DNA of 64,000 nucleotides from Unio delphinus (GCA_029339505.1 JAQISU010000094.1:4939001-5003000), one strand, 5' to 3'; shown: positions 11,386-21,818, counted from the first letter of the stretch. Numbers and translations are program-made. The notes: generated by a model not told the origin, from the sequence alone.

Positions 11386-11419
11386 GGGTTGCGGGCAGTT
11401 TCATAAGTGCCCGCAACCC
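11386..11419. repeat. Hairpin with 12-bp perfect stem
   Basis: GGGTTGCGGGCA, a 10-nt loop, then the exact complement TGCCCGCAACCC. It is directly 3' of the MULE gene relative to MULE transcription and beside a TA microsatellite. It could be part of an element terminus or a transcript 3' structure. Confidence 0.9.
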
Positions 11420-11448
11420 TTTCAACTGCCTACAACCCACCCAAAATA

Positions 11449-11513
<65 letters not shown>

Positions 11514-11531
11514 ACACACACACACACACAC
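11449..11531. repeat. (TA)n and (CA)n microsatellite
   Basis: TA tract from 11449 to about 11508 followed by ACAACACACACACACACA. Confidence 0.95.
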
Positions 11532-11597
11532 AGTGTGACCCCGCTATAAGGCGGTAGTTGAGAGCCAAAGAACCCGACCGCGTCATAACCCATTTGG

Positions 11598-12851
11598 TCA
11601 TTTATAATATTTTTTAGTCCGTTCTGATGCTGGCCGTTTCCGCTGGCCTGGCTTTTTCCCTACATGTTCGGAAGCCTTGAGACACTTAAAGACTATGTTG
11701 CTGGCACTGATATATCTGGATTTTGTTGCTGTTGGTGGTTTTGCCAGCATAAATTTTTGTATATGTTTGTCTTTCTCCATTTGTGGCATACCGTGCCATA
11801 CTAGTTGTGGAATAACATGTTGTTCCATTGAAGGTGCTAGACGCCAGTCTCCTTTGCTATAAATAGCACATCTGAAAAACAGAATTTGTTTTTTATAAAT
11901 TGTTCCAATCACTTCAATAAGTTCGGGAAATTTGTTTCTGTCCCAATTAACTGCCGCTTTTAACTTATGGTTCATGGACTCGCTGTTGTTATTTGTCCAT
12001 GGTACAAAGATTACTCCGTCGCGTAATGGGCGGAAAACATAAGTGTTGATTTTGCCCAACACGAATCTTTGCCAATATGATTTGAAAGCTGGAAATTGTT
12101 CTAAATAGGGTTACAAATTCTGACATCTTTAATAAAATTCCGTATCATCTGTGGCAAATATTATTCCATCATTTTTTCCAAAAATGATTTGCAGTATTTG
12201 TTTACGGGCCAGTAAACATGCCCCATTTTCTTGAAGATGTCGACTGATATTATCTTTAATGTGTTTGGTACATAAGACAAATTTTGCCTGCGGAAATTTG
12301 GCTTTGAGGGCGTTCGTCATGCTCTTTTCTTCGTCACTTCCAATGGTTACTCGCGCTTTGTGTCCAAATCGATCGCTGACGTGTGAGAAAAATTTCCCGT
12401 AAGTTTCCTCTTCGGCATCAAAATGTATCATGCACGGACCAAATATTACTGGAAAATCCTTGGTTCTATCGCTTATGACACATCGGTTTTTGTAGGAAAA
12501 GACTGTGACATAAAAATTACCCAAATTGAAAGTTCTATCAACCCCTAGAATACTCCCGTCATCTCCTTCACAGTTTCTGATCATGTCATCCATCTGTTGG
12601 TTGCTATAAACAATGACAACAGGTTTCTTCTGTTTTGTCAGAATTATTTCTTGGATGACAGGATTACTGTGAAGCTCGCTTAAAACACTGACCACATCAT
12701 CAGCTATATTTATTCTGGCGTTCATATTGTCTTCACGTTTTCGTTTGCGGTATCTGAATTTTGTGTCGTTTATTTGTCGCGTAGATTTTGGAGCAGTGAA
12801 TGCTTGGATGCCTATGACTGCTTTATCTGTCATCTTCATCGTTATCGGCAA
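11598..12851 (-). pseudogene. MULE-type DDE transposase
   Basis: A single frame of 418 codons is broken only by two in-frame TAA codons between 12131 and about 12110. It shows a basic N-terminus, LGVDRTFNLGNFYV (first Asp), a GPCMIHFDAEEETYGKFF block, TIGSDEEKSMTNAL (second Asp), the CTKHIKDNISRHL block, and after the stops FVPWTNNNSESMNHKL, supplying the late Glu. This order is characteristic of MULE/Mutator-like transposases found in many invertebrates. The C-terminus is basic (KKPGQRKRPASERTKKYYK). A duplicated piece lies at 5064-5220. The true start may be upstream of 12851. Two stops make it non-functional as read. Confidence 0.75.
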
Positions 12852-13268
12852 GTGTGAATTTCACTGTGTCAAACATAATGGCTTTGAAATTCCCAGCTGA
12901 CGTTGCAGTTATGATGCCCCGATTTCAGTTTCCTGTGTTTGAAAGCTAGCATTAAATTCAGGATTAAGGATAAAAGATTGTATATCTATATTTGGTACCA
13001 AAATACGATTAGCTGACTTGATGTGATGTATTTGATTGACAGGTGCTCCAAATACATTGTCTAAATAGTTTTGTGACTTTTTACAAGAATACTTACCGTT
13101 TTATCCTGAAGACATGGATTCAGTAATATCATCACCACATGGCTTTATAACAATACACGTGCATGACCCACGAACACTTTATCGTATCGGGCTTGATAAA
13201 AATTTTAATTCGTTGTTGGTCAGATGCCTTAATTCAGTTTTTTAACACTATTTTTTTTCTCTTCTCAG
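12852..13268. other. Gene-free stretch
   Basis: No supported gene. It ends in a pyrimidine tract (TTTTTTTTCTCTTCTCAG) that forms a good splice acceptor. Confidence 0.4.
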
Positions 13269-13457
13269 TTTCGTACGAGGCCTTTGTTAACAAAATACAC
13301 GCCTAAAAAATCAGGTCTGTTCACCCTATCTTCTGCTAAGGCCATTGACAATCAAGTTCTTGAGCTTTTCAAACTCTTTCACATGGAATTCCAAGAGATA
13401 GATGAGCCAGTTTCATCCGTAATGCAAAATATTGATGCATACATTTTTACTTTTTAG
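13269..13457 (+). CDS. Exon-like open frame after strong acceptor
   Basis: 63 codons including a TAG stop, starting right after a long polypyrimidine tract and CAG. The frame contains KKSGLFTLSSAKAIDNQVLE and FHMEFQEIDEPVSSVMQNID, with normal amino-acid composition. It lies on the strand opposite to the MULE, just inside the right minisatellite array. It could be a terminal exon of an element-encoded protein or a captured host exon. Family unknown. Confidence 0.35.
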   Translation, partial: FRTRPLLTKYTPKKSGLFTLSSAKAIDNQVLELFKLFHMEFQEIDEPVSSVMQNIDAYIFTF

Positions 13458-13496
13458 GGTAGCGCTGTAATTTATAGATGAGATGGCATACACAAT

Positions 13497-13840
13497 GCTA
13501 TTTGGGTGGATATGGGGTGATTTTGGGGTTCATTTTAGTGGATTTGGTTGGATTTGGTGTGGATTTGGGTGGACATGGGGTGGATTTTTGTGGATTTTGG
13601 GTTGATTTTAGTGGATTTGGGTGGATTTCGGGTAGCTTTGGGGTTCATTTTAGTGGATTTGGGTGGATTTGAGGTTGATTTTATTGGATTTTAGTGGATT
13701 TGGGGTGATTTGGGTGGATTTGGGTTCATTTTAGTGGATTTGGGGCTGATTTTAGTGGATTTGGGTGTGGATTTGGGTGGATTTGGGTGTGGGTTTGGGT
13801 GGATTTGGGTGGATTTGGGTGTGGATTTGGGTGTTTCGTA
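13497..13840 (-). repeat. CCAAATCCAC minisatellite, right array (inverted)
   Basis: The reverse complement of the left array: degenerate GTGGATTTGG, GGATTTGGGT and GATTTTAGTG units. The final units (GTGGATTTGGGTG near 13820) mirror the first units of the left array most closely. Confidence 0.9.
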
Positions 13841-13845
13841 ACACC

Positions 13846-13965
13846 CCTCTCTAACCGAGAGTTTTTCTCTGAGGTATTCTCCAAGAGTCTTTCTTACGGG
13901 TTATTAGTATGCTAGTGATTGTTTACTATATGACGTATATTCGATGTCGCATGCTCTCTGCTGCT
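13846..13965 (+). repeat. Polinton-terminus-like segment, copy B/C, right part
   Basis: Continues the interrupted copy from CCTCTCTAACCGAGAG to CTCTCTGCTGCT; nearly identical to the corresponding part of copy A. Confidence 0.8.
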
Positions 13966-13990
13966 GTAAAATAAATCATTTTCTCAACAG

Positions 13991-14050
13991 GCTGATCGTT
14001 TAATCCGGGATAACGAAAACACAGGAAATGCTGTGATCCACAACAGAGGA
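13991..14050 (+). CDS. 60-nt mini-exon, duplicate 3
   Basis: Same structure as 4346-4405: acceptor TTTTCTCAACAG, 20 open codons, donor GTAGGT. It differs from duplicate 2 by a few bases (ATCATT/ATCGTT, ACAGAAAATG/ACAGGAAATG). Confidence 0.5.
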
Positions 14051-14058
14051 GTAGGTGT

Positions 14059-14403
<345 letters not shown>

Positions 14404-15089
14404 ACGAAATAAATCATTTTCTCAACCGAATATTTTATCAAGTCCGATACGATATCTTGATCTGGGGTCATGTAAAATTATTGTTATAAATCAGTGTGGG
14501 GTTGATTTAGCATGATCAAAGAAATTTCTTAAAAGATTATAATCCATATCACCGCTGCACCAGGTCAGATGAATATTTCAAAGTGTATGTGTATCAACCC
14601 CTTTAAACACAGCAAGAATATTACAATGGTCCCTGATCACTTGGTATTTGTGTAGAACGCCCGGTTACATAAATCACATTCGTGTTTTTATGTCTGCCTC
14701 TGCAGAATATCCGAGCAGGATTTGATTGTTATCCAGCATTACATCATTGTACACGATTAAATTATTAATATTTCCATCAAGGTTATCAACTGTCGGTGCT
14801 TCATTGATATCAGTGATAAAAATAATAATAATATCATCACCATATTCGTTTATCGTCTTTGTATTTTCATTACAATCATTTTACACCGCTGATCATCTAC
14901 AGATGGTGCCACTAAATACAAGCTGACCCATTTTAACAATCTCATAATCAGATTAAGTAGCAATTCCGTTTTTCCACTTTCAGGTGGTCAAATTATTATC
15001 ATTCTGATCGCATTTGGTAGCGCAGCAATATGCTTAACAGGTTCTTGTAAGCGAAAAATCAATTACATTCATGTTATTATAAATAAATT
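14404..15089 (+). other. Polinton left subterminal region
   Basis: No clear gene. Around 14985-15060 the plus frame gives a hydrophobic run (IIIILIAFGSAAICLTG) followed by CKRK, like a membrane segment with a basic stop-transfer, but no start or partner frame is evident. Confidence 0.35.
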
Positions 15090-15591
15090 ATGGATCTATA
15101 TTGTGTGAAATGCAAGATGCGTACTAGCACAAACGGCTTATCAACAATTACAAAAAAAATAACAGATCAGCAGTTGTCGGTAAGTGTGCACAATGTGGTA
15201 CAAGGAAATTTAGATTTATTTCTACAAAATCAGCTGACGATTTAAAAAAAAACAAAACGAGGAGGTGATATTGCAGCAAAATTGACAAAATTATCAGTCA
15301 CTCCGTGGGCTAAATACACAGGAGAAAAACATCTTCCGGGATATAGTTACTGCGGCCCTGGAGCCAGACTTGATATCAGACTTGACAGCCAAAACCAACC
15401 AAGACCAGGTGAATATCCCATGAAATGCTATTGATCGAGCTTGTCATGCTAATGATGTATATTATAAAAGTAACAATCTGCAGTATAGACATCTTGCAAA
15501 TATGAAACTGAGTCACGCGTTAACATCTACTGCTGATCAATCTTTCAAGGAATCATTAACTAACTGGTTAGTAAGATCTGCGATGTATTAG
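15090..15591 (+). pseudogene. Zinc-ribbon plus phospholipase A2-like protein
   Basis: The ATG at 15090 opens MDLYCVKCKMRT, the first Cys pair of a short zinc ribbon; the second pair (KCAQCGTRKFRFI) follows in another frame near 15185. After a linker, HLPGYSYCGPGARLD (about 15330) matches the calcium-loop motif of parvoviral-type phospholipase A2, and after a further shift NAIDRACHANDVYY supplies the active-site helix. In that family the active-site pair is His-Asp; here the His position reads Asn. The gene ends with TAG at 15589-15591. In viruses such domains act on endosomal membranes during entry. It sits directly upstream of the integrase, same strand. At least two frameshifts. Confidence 0.65.
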
Positions 15592-15609
15592 GGGCTGGAA
15601 ATTAATATT

Positions 15610-16562
15610 GTGGAATTTATTTATTATTCCCCAAGATGATACTGGAGAGGTAACGCAGCTATTAATAAACTCGCCGAAGCAGCATAAGTCAAAAGTTCTA
15701 CTGCAGCAGATTGGTTATCAAGACAGGCAATATGGTAAATTTATCTACCACAGCCTAAAAGAATCAAATATGCACATTTCGATGTCATCGTTCCAAATGA
15801 AGTTCATGAGGCGGATATTTTATTTTTATCACCTGATACTGTCAAAAGACGGACATACAAATACGCGTTAACTGTAGTTGATGTTGCGAGTAGATACAAG
15901 GAAGCTGAGCCATTATCTACAAAGACAGCACCAGAAGTTGTTTCTGTGTTTAAACCAATTTATCAACGAGGACCTTAACAATGGCCAAATCTGTTACAGG
16001 TTGATCTCGGCAAGGAATTTGAAGGTGTAGTATCATCGCTGATGAAGCAATATAACGTCAACAGCAGAAGATGACATACTGCAATACACCGTGATCAGGC
16101 AATTGTTGAACGATTTCATCGAACACTTGCTGAGCGTTTATTTGATTATCAATACGCGAAGGAATTTATTCAAGGCAAGAGATCTCGAGAATGGGTTGCA
16201 AAATTACCAAGTGTGATAAATGCATTAAATAATGAAATTACTCGAACAATTAATATGAAACCTAATAGCGCGATCCAGAAAAATGTATACCCGCACGAAA
16301 TGAATTTTCAAAACAAAAAATTACTTACTAATGTGACTGTCCGATATCCATATGAACCAGGTGAGCTCGAGGGAGGTAAAAAAAAGGAGCTTCTGATCCT
16401 ATCTGAAGTGTCACATCACACAAAATATCTAATATAACAAGATCCACGGGTAGACCCGCAATCTACAGATTGGATTCAACTGCTCCTGAGCGTGGATTTA
16501 CACGTGAACAGTTGCAAGTGATACCTGAGGATACACCATTACTACCGCGATCACTTAACTAG
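15610..16562 (+). pseudogene. Maverick-type retroviral-like integrase
   Basis: One frame runs from 15610 to 16437, broken by stops at 15637, 15685, 15736, 15976 and 16072. It then shifts in an A8 tract near 16378 and ends at TAG 16560-16562; the shifted tail has one more TGA. Order: N-terminal region with YWRGNAAINKLAEAA, the rve core with EADILFL (Asp), YKYALTVVDVASRYKEAEPL, QVDLGKEF (Asp) and IVERFHRTLAERLF (Glu), then a basic tail with RYPYEPGELEGG and RGFTREQLQVIPEDTPLLP typical of Maverick integrases. Length (about 317 codons) fits the family. It would catalyse insertion of the element. Its stop overlaps that of the convergent polymerase gene. Confidence 0.85.
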
Positions 16563-19500
16563 CACATCTGCGTCTATTACACTCAAGACAGGTCAGCATA
16601 GTATTTTCTCGTGTATGGCCACGACTGCTATCCTTCACATCTACGGCAGATTGTCGTGGGTTTTTTTTTCTTTAGGTCAGGACCATAACATTATACAATT
16701 ACAGCTCGCACAGTGATTATTCTGTTGTTGTTTCAACATCATTATAAAATCAACATCAATATCAAAGTCACGATTATATTTTTGGTCACTTTCTTTATAA
16801 CCAGCGAGTGTATTTCTTATTATATCATTGCTGACAATTTCATTGTTGGTATTGTTATTAGAATTTAAAATGACTCTCCGAAGTTAATTTAATGTTCTAA
16901 CTCGTGACACTGCGAGATAAACTAAATTCGACCACTCGATGCGATCATATATGATCCAAACAATTTCATCAGAGAAGGTTAACCCATGAGATGAGTGTAT
17001 TGTCATTGCGTGTCCTATCTTCGACAACATGAATATCGACCAGAACAATATCATTTAAAACTAGATTCTGTTTCTCAGTCTGTCCTGGAATATCAACTTC
17101 AATATTCTGTTTTCGTGTATCAGCTGGTTTATAACACAACGGCACTGGTAGCGCTGGAAACTTTTCTTTATGTAATTGACACAACCGCTGTTGAAGTGTG
17201 TCGCTGACTATCTTTCTACATGCCACTATCAAATCGTTTGGTCTCCACGCTTCCCAAAAATCATTCAGGGACGTTTCTGGAATTATTTTACGCGCTATTT
17301 CGCACTGGGTTTTATCTGACTGTTATCCGATTAATTTCTTGAACTCGTTTAATTCTGTATCGAGCGCTCTATGATCTTCAGTTAGCTCCTTATAATAATC
17401 TACAAATTGCTTTAGCCAATCATGCGGAGATTTTCCAACAAATGGCGGAGGGTCAACCACACATTATTATTATTATGATGTCCACACATTATCACAGCTT
17501 TATTTTTTGATAATAACTAATCAAGAAACATTTTAATATATCAAGCGACACTGTGCATATCACATCCCATATAGTGATCTTTGGAATATATTTCTCACCC
17601 ATTCGATGAGGAGTCCATGCGTCACCTTTATACCAAAAGAAAGTGAGATAAGTGCAATAATTAACTCCTCGTTCTTTCATCTCTCTGGAAAGGCTGTGTG
17701 TGTATGTGTTAATACAACTAAATCTGACTTCTCCCGATATAATTCGATAACACGAGTCGTCTTCCCAGACCCGCCACATCCGTTCAAGTAAAAGGTCGTA
17801 TGTGTACATACTGGATCGGATAACGAAGGTGCTGACAATAATTCTCATATTTGATTATTGTTCAGGTAATTATATTCATCCGTAGCATCTGCGGATTTAG
17901 AATAATCATGTAACATTTCCTGTTTTATTCTCCATGGCGCATCAGAATTTGATAAACGAGCCACTGTTTCTATATACATGTTATCTATGAAAAATGAATC
18001 CGTTGCGACTCTGACTGCCGTGTCAGGGAATCTATTTATCATCGATAGCAGGTATATAGAAACATAAGCCAGCATAGTTGATATTTGGTGTGTATACTGA
18101 GGAGATTCGCCATCGATGTAACTAACAATTGTACCAAACCGTGTTTCGTCAGACAAACAAGCATTTTCTTGACTGACAAGTATATTTTTCGCTGTTGCAT
18201 CTGCGATTATAAAATCGTATTCAGGATCATCTAGAATTAGTCGTGCATAATGCCGCTTCGCCTTGAGTAAATTTACCGATTATTCTTCTACCGAGGTCCT
18301 ATGCGTTTTTATTATTGATTTCATGTATGTGCTCAAAGATTTCCTTAGATTATTTAACAATATAGTCTTCGGCGAAATCAGGAACATTTTCCTTGTAATC
18401 GTTATTAATTTTATCAAGACTATCATCATCAGGTTGCGGTAATCAAACCTCAGTCTGTTTTTTTATATGACATAATTGCCTCACCGACAATCGGCGATAT
18501 CAGTATTTTACAATCAATCATATACCGTAATAACACTATTGATGCCCAGTATTTTTTAGATCAATGTCTACCAAACGAAACATAGCAAATCGGATGGAGT
18601 CCTTAAGCAAACTTGAATGATATTACACGAGCAAATCCGGTTAGATCAAAATCGGGTAGTTGATCATTTATCGCAACTCGTGTCATCTCGTGCGTGGGAT
18701 GTCAAAATCGATTGAAATATGCAGCACACTCTCCATATTCAAGAAAACGTCCCGGATAACACGCCATCATATCAACCGAAATAACATCTTTAGAATCATA
18801 ATTAGTATTCCATAATACGTGTCCGTATACACAGCAACTAGCTTGAACATCCTCGATAAATTCAAATCGTATTGGCTCTCACAGATTTCTCTCTCTGGCA
18901 ACAACTAACGGGACTGTACACCAGTTTGTTAGTAATTGCCCGGTATTATCCTTTGAAAATTTCTCTGCGAGTTTTCTCATTTCTTCATGAAGAGATTCTG
19001 TACGATATATTTCACCGTTAGTTCTTACAAACTGATCAAATTTACTTTCTTCGTCTTCAACACTCTAAAATATCCACACTGATACAAGATCGTTTTTACT
19101 TAACTCGTAAATAAAATAAAATATGTTCCGCCCAGAGTTCTCCGGGTAATATCTTACAATTCGATCTCGTGGAAATACTGTTACTGCGTTAGCATTATTA
19201 TCAATGATATTTATTGGAGCTCATTTCGATTTATATTTTGATTCGTATAATACTTCCCGTTACTGTTTTTACGGTTATTGGGAATCTTTATGTTTCTAAC
19301 TCGGATACGTATTTTATTGTAGCACCAATATCCTTAACCAATTCAGTCCACTTGTTTTTTTTTTACGTCTTAGATCTGTCAGACCGTTTCCACTCATCGC
19401 ATTTGTAAAATGTTCTGTTATTCGCTCAGCGACACAATTTAGCCTCGAAAATTTTATCGGTTTCAGATTATCAATACTTGGCTTTTCATTTATCGGATAA

Positions 19501-19960
19501 ATTCCAGAAATAACCTCGGTCACAGGATACTATTGTTCATAATACTTTTTGTCAATCCCGGTCAATATTCCTGGTCTGGAACTTTGACTGACAATGACGG
19601 TTTTTTTTACTAGCGAGGAATGGGTCGTATTTACCACTAATAATCCAATTTCCTGTTTCTGCTAGTATAATAAATTTAACTCTGACAAAATACTTCTGAT
19701 TATCGAGACACGCGATTATACTCTCTACTAATGTATCGTTCATCGTAGCAACAACACTATCTCTGATTCGGAAAGTTGACCAGGTGTGAGATGCGCCATC
19801 TTTCTTGAATTCGTTCTTGGCATCATGAATTCTATCGATGACTTTTTTATCCCTCGCTAGAGTTTTTATTGGTAAGTTCACAGCGATTGTATCGAGATTA
19901 AATTTCAAAGTTTTCCAAGGCTTGATTTTCGATAAGCTCTCAAACTCTTCGATACTATAA
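16555..19960 (-). pseudogene. Family-B DNA polymerase - SF1 helicase - HNH fusion
   Basis: Read on the minus strand. About 19960-18160 holds the polymerase N-part with motif A-like VISVDMMACYP (about 18770) and IIGKFTQG. 18156-17848 holds HQISTMLAYVSIYLLSMI and motif C-like RVATDSFFI (about 18000). A single in-frame TGA at 17845-17847 then leads straight into NGCGGSGKTTRVIEL (Walker A) and TWTxxRMGEK-like and ITIWDVICTV (Walker B, with the usual Glu reading Val). Next come the KEKFPALPVPL block, HAMTIHSSHGLTF and VYLAVSRVRTLN (helicase motifs V-VI). An in-frame TAA at 16884 leads to a tail with CASCNCI and, after a shift in an A-run, VDVKDSSRGHTREN and CLECNRRR, an HNH/endonuclease-VII-like zinc fold. 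It looks like one ~1,130-codon replication protein. Confidence 0.75.
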
Positions 19961-20219
19961 TAAAGATAAGTATTTAAATAAAGATGTTATATATAATGAA
20001 TTATTGAAAATGGCTGATTATAGGGTCTGTAATTTCCTGTAACAATTTCAGCAGAAACGAATTTTGTGGATGTCATTCACAAAGTGTGCAAGGAGGAAGC
20101 TTAGGTCCGAAACATTGTATACAAGGCGGTGTTGGAGTACGATAAAAACACAGTTGTGTCTCCAATGTGACGGTTAGCGATACAGAGATCTTAAACGGTA
20201 TTATATATATATATATATA

Positions 20220-20552
20220 TATATGAACCAAGAATTTATAAGACATCCCACGGTCAAGAATAATGAAGCATCTCGTGATGGTGAAGTCAGAATCTGACGG
20301 TTGAAAAAACCAGTAGGTACTGTAGAGAAAAGTGGTTATCTCAGATTTACTGCTGGGGGGGGGGGGATATCTAAACCATCGTTTCGTATTCGAAGTGTAT
20401 AACGGAGAAATCAAAGATGGGTTGTGATCCATCATATTGACGTAGATCTTAAAAATAATTCTTTATGTGACCTTCAAGCTATCACACAAAGTCAGAATAT
20501 TGAACGTGGTTTAACCGGTTTTTATAAGTCCGTTTTAAGCAAAACATGTTAA
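20220..20552 (+). pseudogene. HNH endonuclease relic
   Basis: Two frames together give the typical order: EFIRHPTVKNNEASRDGEVR (NUMOD4-like opening), KSGYLRFTAGGGGYLNHRFV, then IHHIDVDLKNNSLCDLQAIT with the His-His-Asp and Asn residues of the HNH fold, and a tail ending at TAA 20550-20552. A frameshift lies just before the IHHID motif and a stop earlier. HNH genes of this kind are common passengers in large DNA viruses and their relatives. It lies divergently from the polymerase gene, about 260 bp from its 5' end, with a TA repeat (20201-20224) between. Confidence 0.7.
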
Positions 20553-20866
20553 ATCAGTGAATGCTGAGACGGGTGAGGAATAAATATTTCAATCAATGAA
20601 TAAAGCCGGCAGGTATTTTGATATCTGCGCAGCGTCGATTAAGTGAGTTGCAGATATAAAAAAAACGAATCGGCCTTTTCGAAGAAATTTCAGAAAATAA
20701 ATTGGTCTTAGAATATCTGAATCGAAGGGAGATGACTGCGGCGTAGATGTGTAAGAAATTAATAAAGTTACCTCCCGTGACTATGACGAAGTGAAATCGC
20801 TACATTTCGTTCAGATATATTCTGACCTGTGAAGTAGAACTGAATTCAAGTTGTCTTATTTTTAAG

Positions 20867-20982
20867 CAATCTGAAACTACTGTATGTGTTTTAAAGGACT
20901 GTATTATTTTTCTGCAATCAAAAACTACTGTATGTGTTTTAAAGGACTGTATTATTTTTCTGCAATCTAAAACTACTGTATG
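20867..20982. repeat. 48-bp tandem repeat, about 2.4 copies
   Basis: Units start at 20867, 20915 and 20963 with CAATC and share CTACTGTATGTGTTTTAAAG. Nearly identical, so recent. Located in the non-coding part of the Polinton left arm. Confidence 0.95.
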
Positions 20983-21044
20983 TTTATTATGACTACTTTT
21001 TTCTTATAATATCTAATACTTTTAAAGCGTATATCAAAATAAAA

Positions 21045-21110
21045 AGGTTTGGTGGTGCAATTTAGAACGTCCGACTATAGTGTCAATAATCAGAGGTTAG
21101 AATTCCGTAA
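21045..21110 (+). other. tRNA-like segment (weak)
   Basis: GGTGGTGCAATTTAGAACG resembles a tRNA D-arm and GAGGTTAGAATTCC a T-arm at a roughly suitable distance, but stems do not close well and the T-loop lacks the consensus GTTC. It may be a decayed tRNA-derived sequence or chance. Confidence 0.2.
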
Positions 21111-21309
21111 CAGGCATATTGTCGACTGATGCGTAATAGCGGTTTTTCTATATAAATGGGAGTCGGTCCCAAAGCTCGAAGTTTAACAGGAAATATATAC
21201 ACTCTCCCCACACCGTCACTACGTTTTTGCACCCCCAGATTGATTTTGTGTGCATAATTCTGTTGAATGCAGAGAAGACCACATGTATTTTCTGCGGTCC
21301 TTATGTACT

Positions 21310-21790
21310 CGGTGACCTCTGCTAGAATGTCATAAGGCAATCTAGGGTTTATATGGGGAATGTGTCGTAAATACTGTATATTCCTATATATAACTGTAAA
21401 TAGTTATGTGCTCATTGAGCCTGCTAGAATGTCATAAGGCAATATATGTGTTCAAATGGGAAATGTGCCGTCTTCTTGTATATAATTGTAAATACTGTAT
21501 ATAATTGTACTGTGTCGTGATTCACTAAACACGCGCTCTTAAGCCTGCTAGACTGCTGTTTGACAGGCTAAGGGATCACATAAGGGGTTGTGTTTCGTGC
21601 TGCCCCTGAGCCTACAAAGGTGTCATAAGACAACGTAGGGGTTCATATGGGGTTGTGTTGTCCTCTGGACTTTCTAAGACGTCATATGGCAACTTAGGAT
21701 TTCATATAAGGTCGTGTATGTATATCTCTAATCGCTCTTAGATGATATAAGGCAACTTAGCGGGATTGGAGATTGTGTTGTCAATATATC
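21310..21790. repeat. Degenerate ~90-bp repeats (TCATAAGGCAA family)
   Basis: The words CTGCTAGAATGTCATAAGGC, TCATATGGGG and TTGTGTTGTC recur four to six times with variable spacing between 21328 and 21781. No gene is supported in 20,600-21,813 apart from an unassigned 85-residue minus frame (21083-21340). Confidence 0.7.
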
Positions 21791-21818
21791 TTTATTCATT
21801 TTTTTTTAAAGATATATT

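Larger units (their letters stand above)
4694..13845. mobile_element. 9.15-kb composite insert with inverted minisatellite ends
   Basis: The insert interrupts a terminus-like segment whose intact form is seen at 4097-4320. Its left end is a CCAAATCCAC-type array and its right end is the same array inverted; ACGAAAC also occurs, inverted, at both edges. Inside are a MULE transposase on the minus strand, a short duplicate of part of it near the left array, a second D-D-E transposase on the plus strand, a SINE fragment, microsatellites and palindromes. No clear target duplication was found. It may be one MULE with subterminal arrays that later received other elements. Confidence 0.55.

Noticed and set aside
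4694..13845. Exact target-site duplication for the 9.15-kb insert
   Set aside because: ACGAAAC occurs at both borders but inverted, and part of it belongs to the host segment; no direct 8-11-bp repeat was found.
20867..20982. CRISPR-like direct repeats
   Set aside because: No spacers between units; contiguous tandem repeat in an animal genome. The same goes for 45004-45222.
21083..21340. Additional Polinton gene of 85 codons
   Set aside because: Isolated frame with no motif or continuation in other frames; it overlaps the start of the degenerate repeats.
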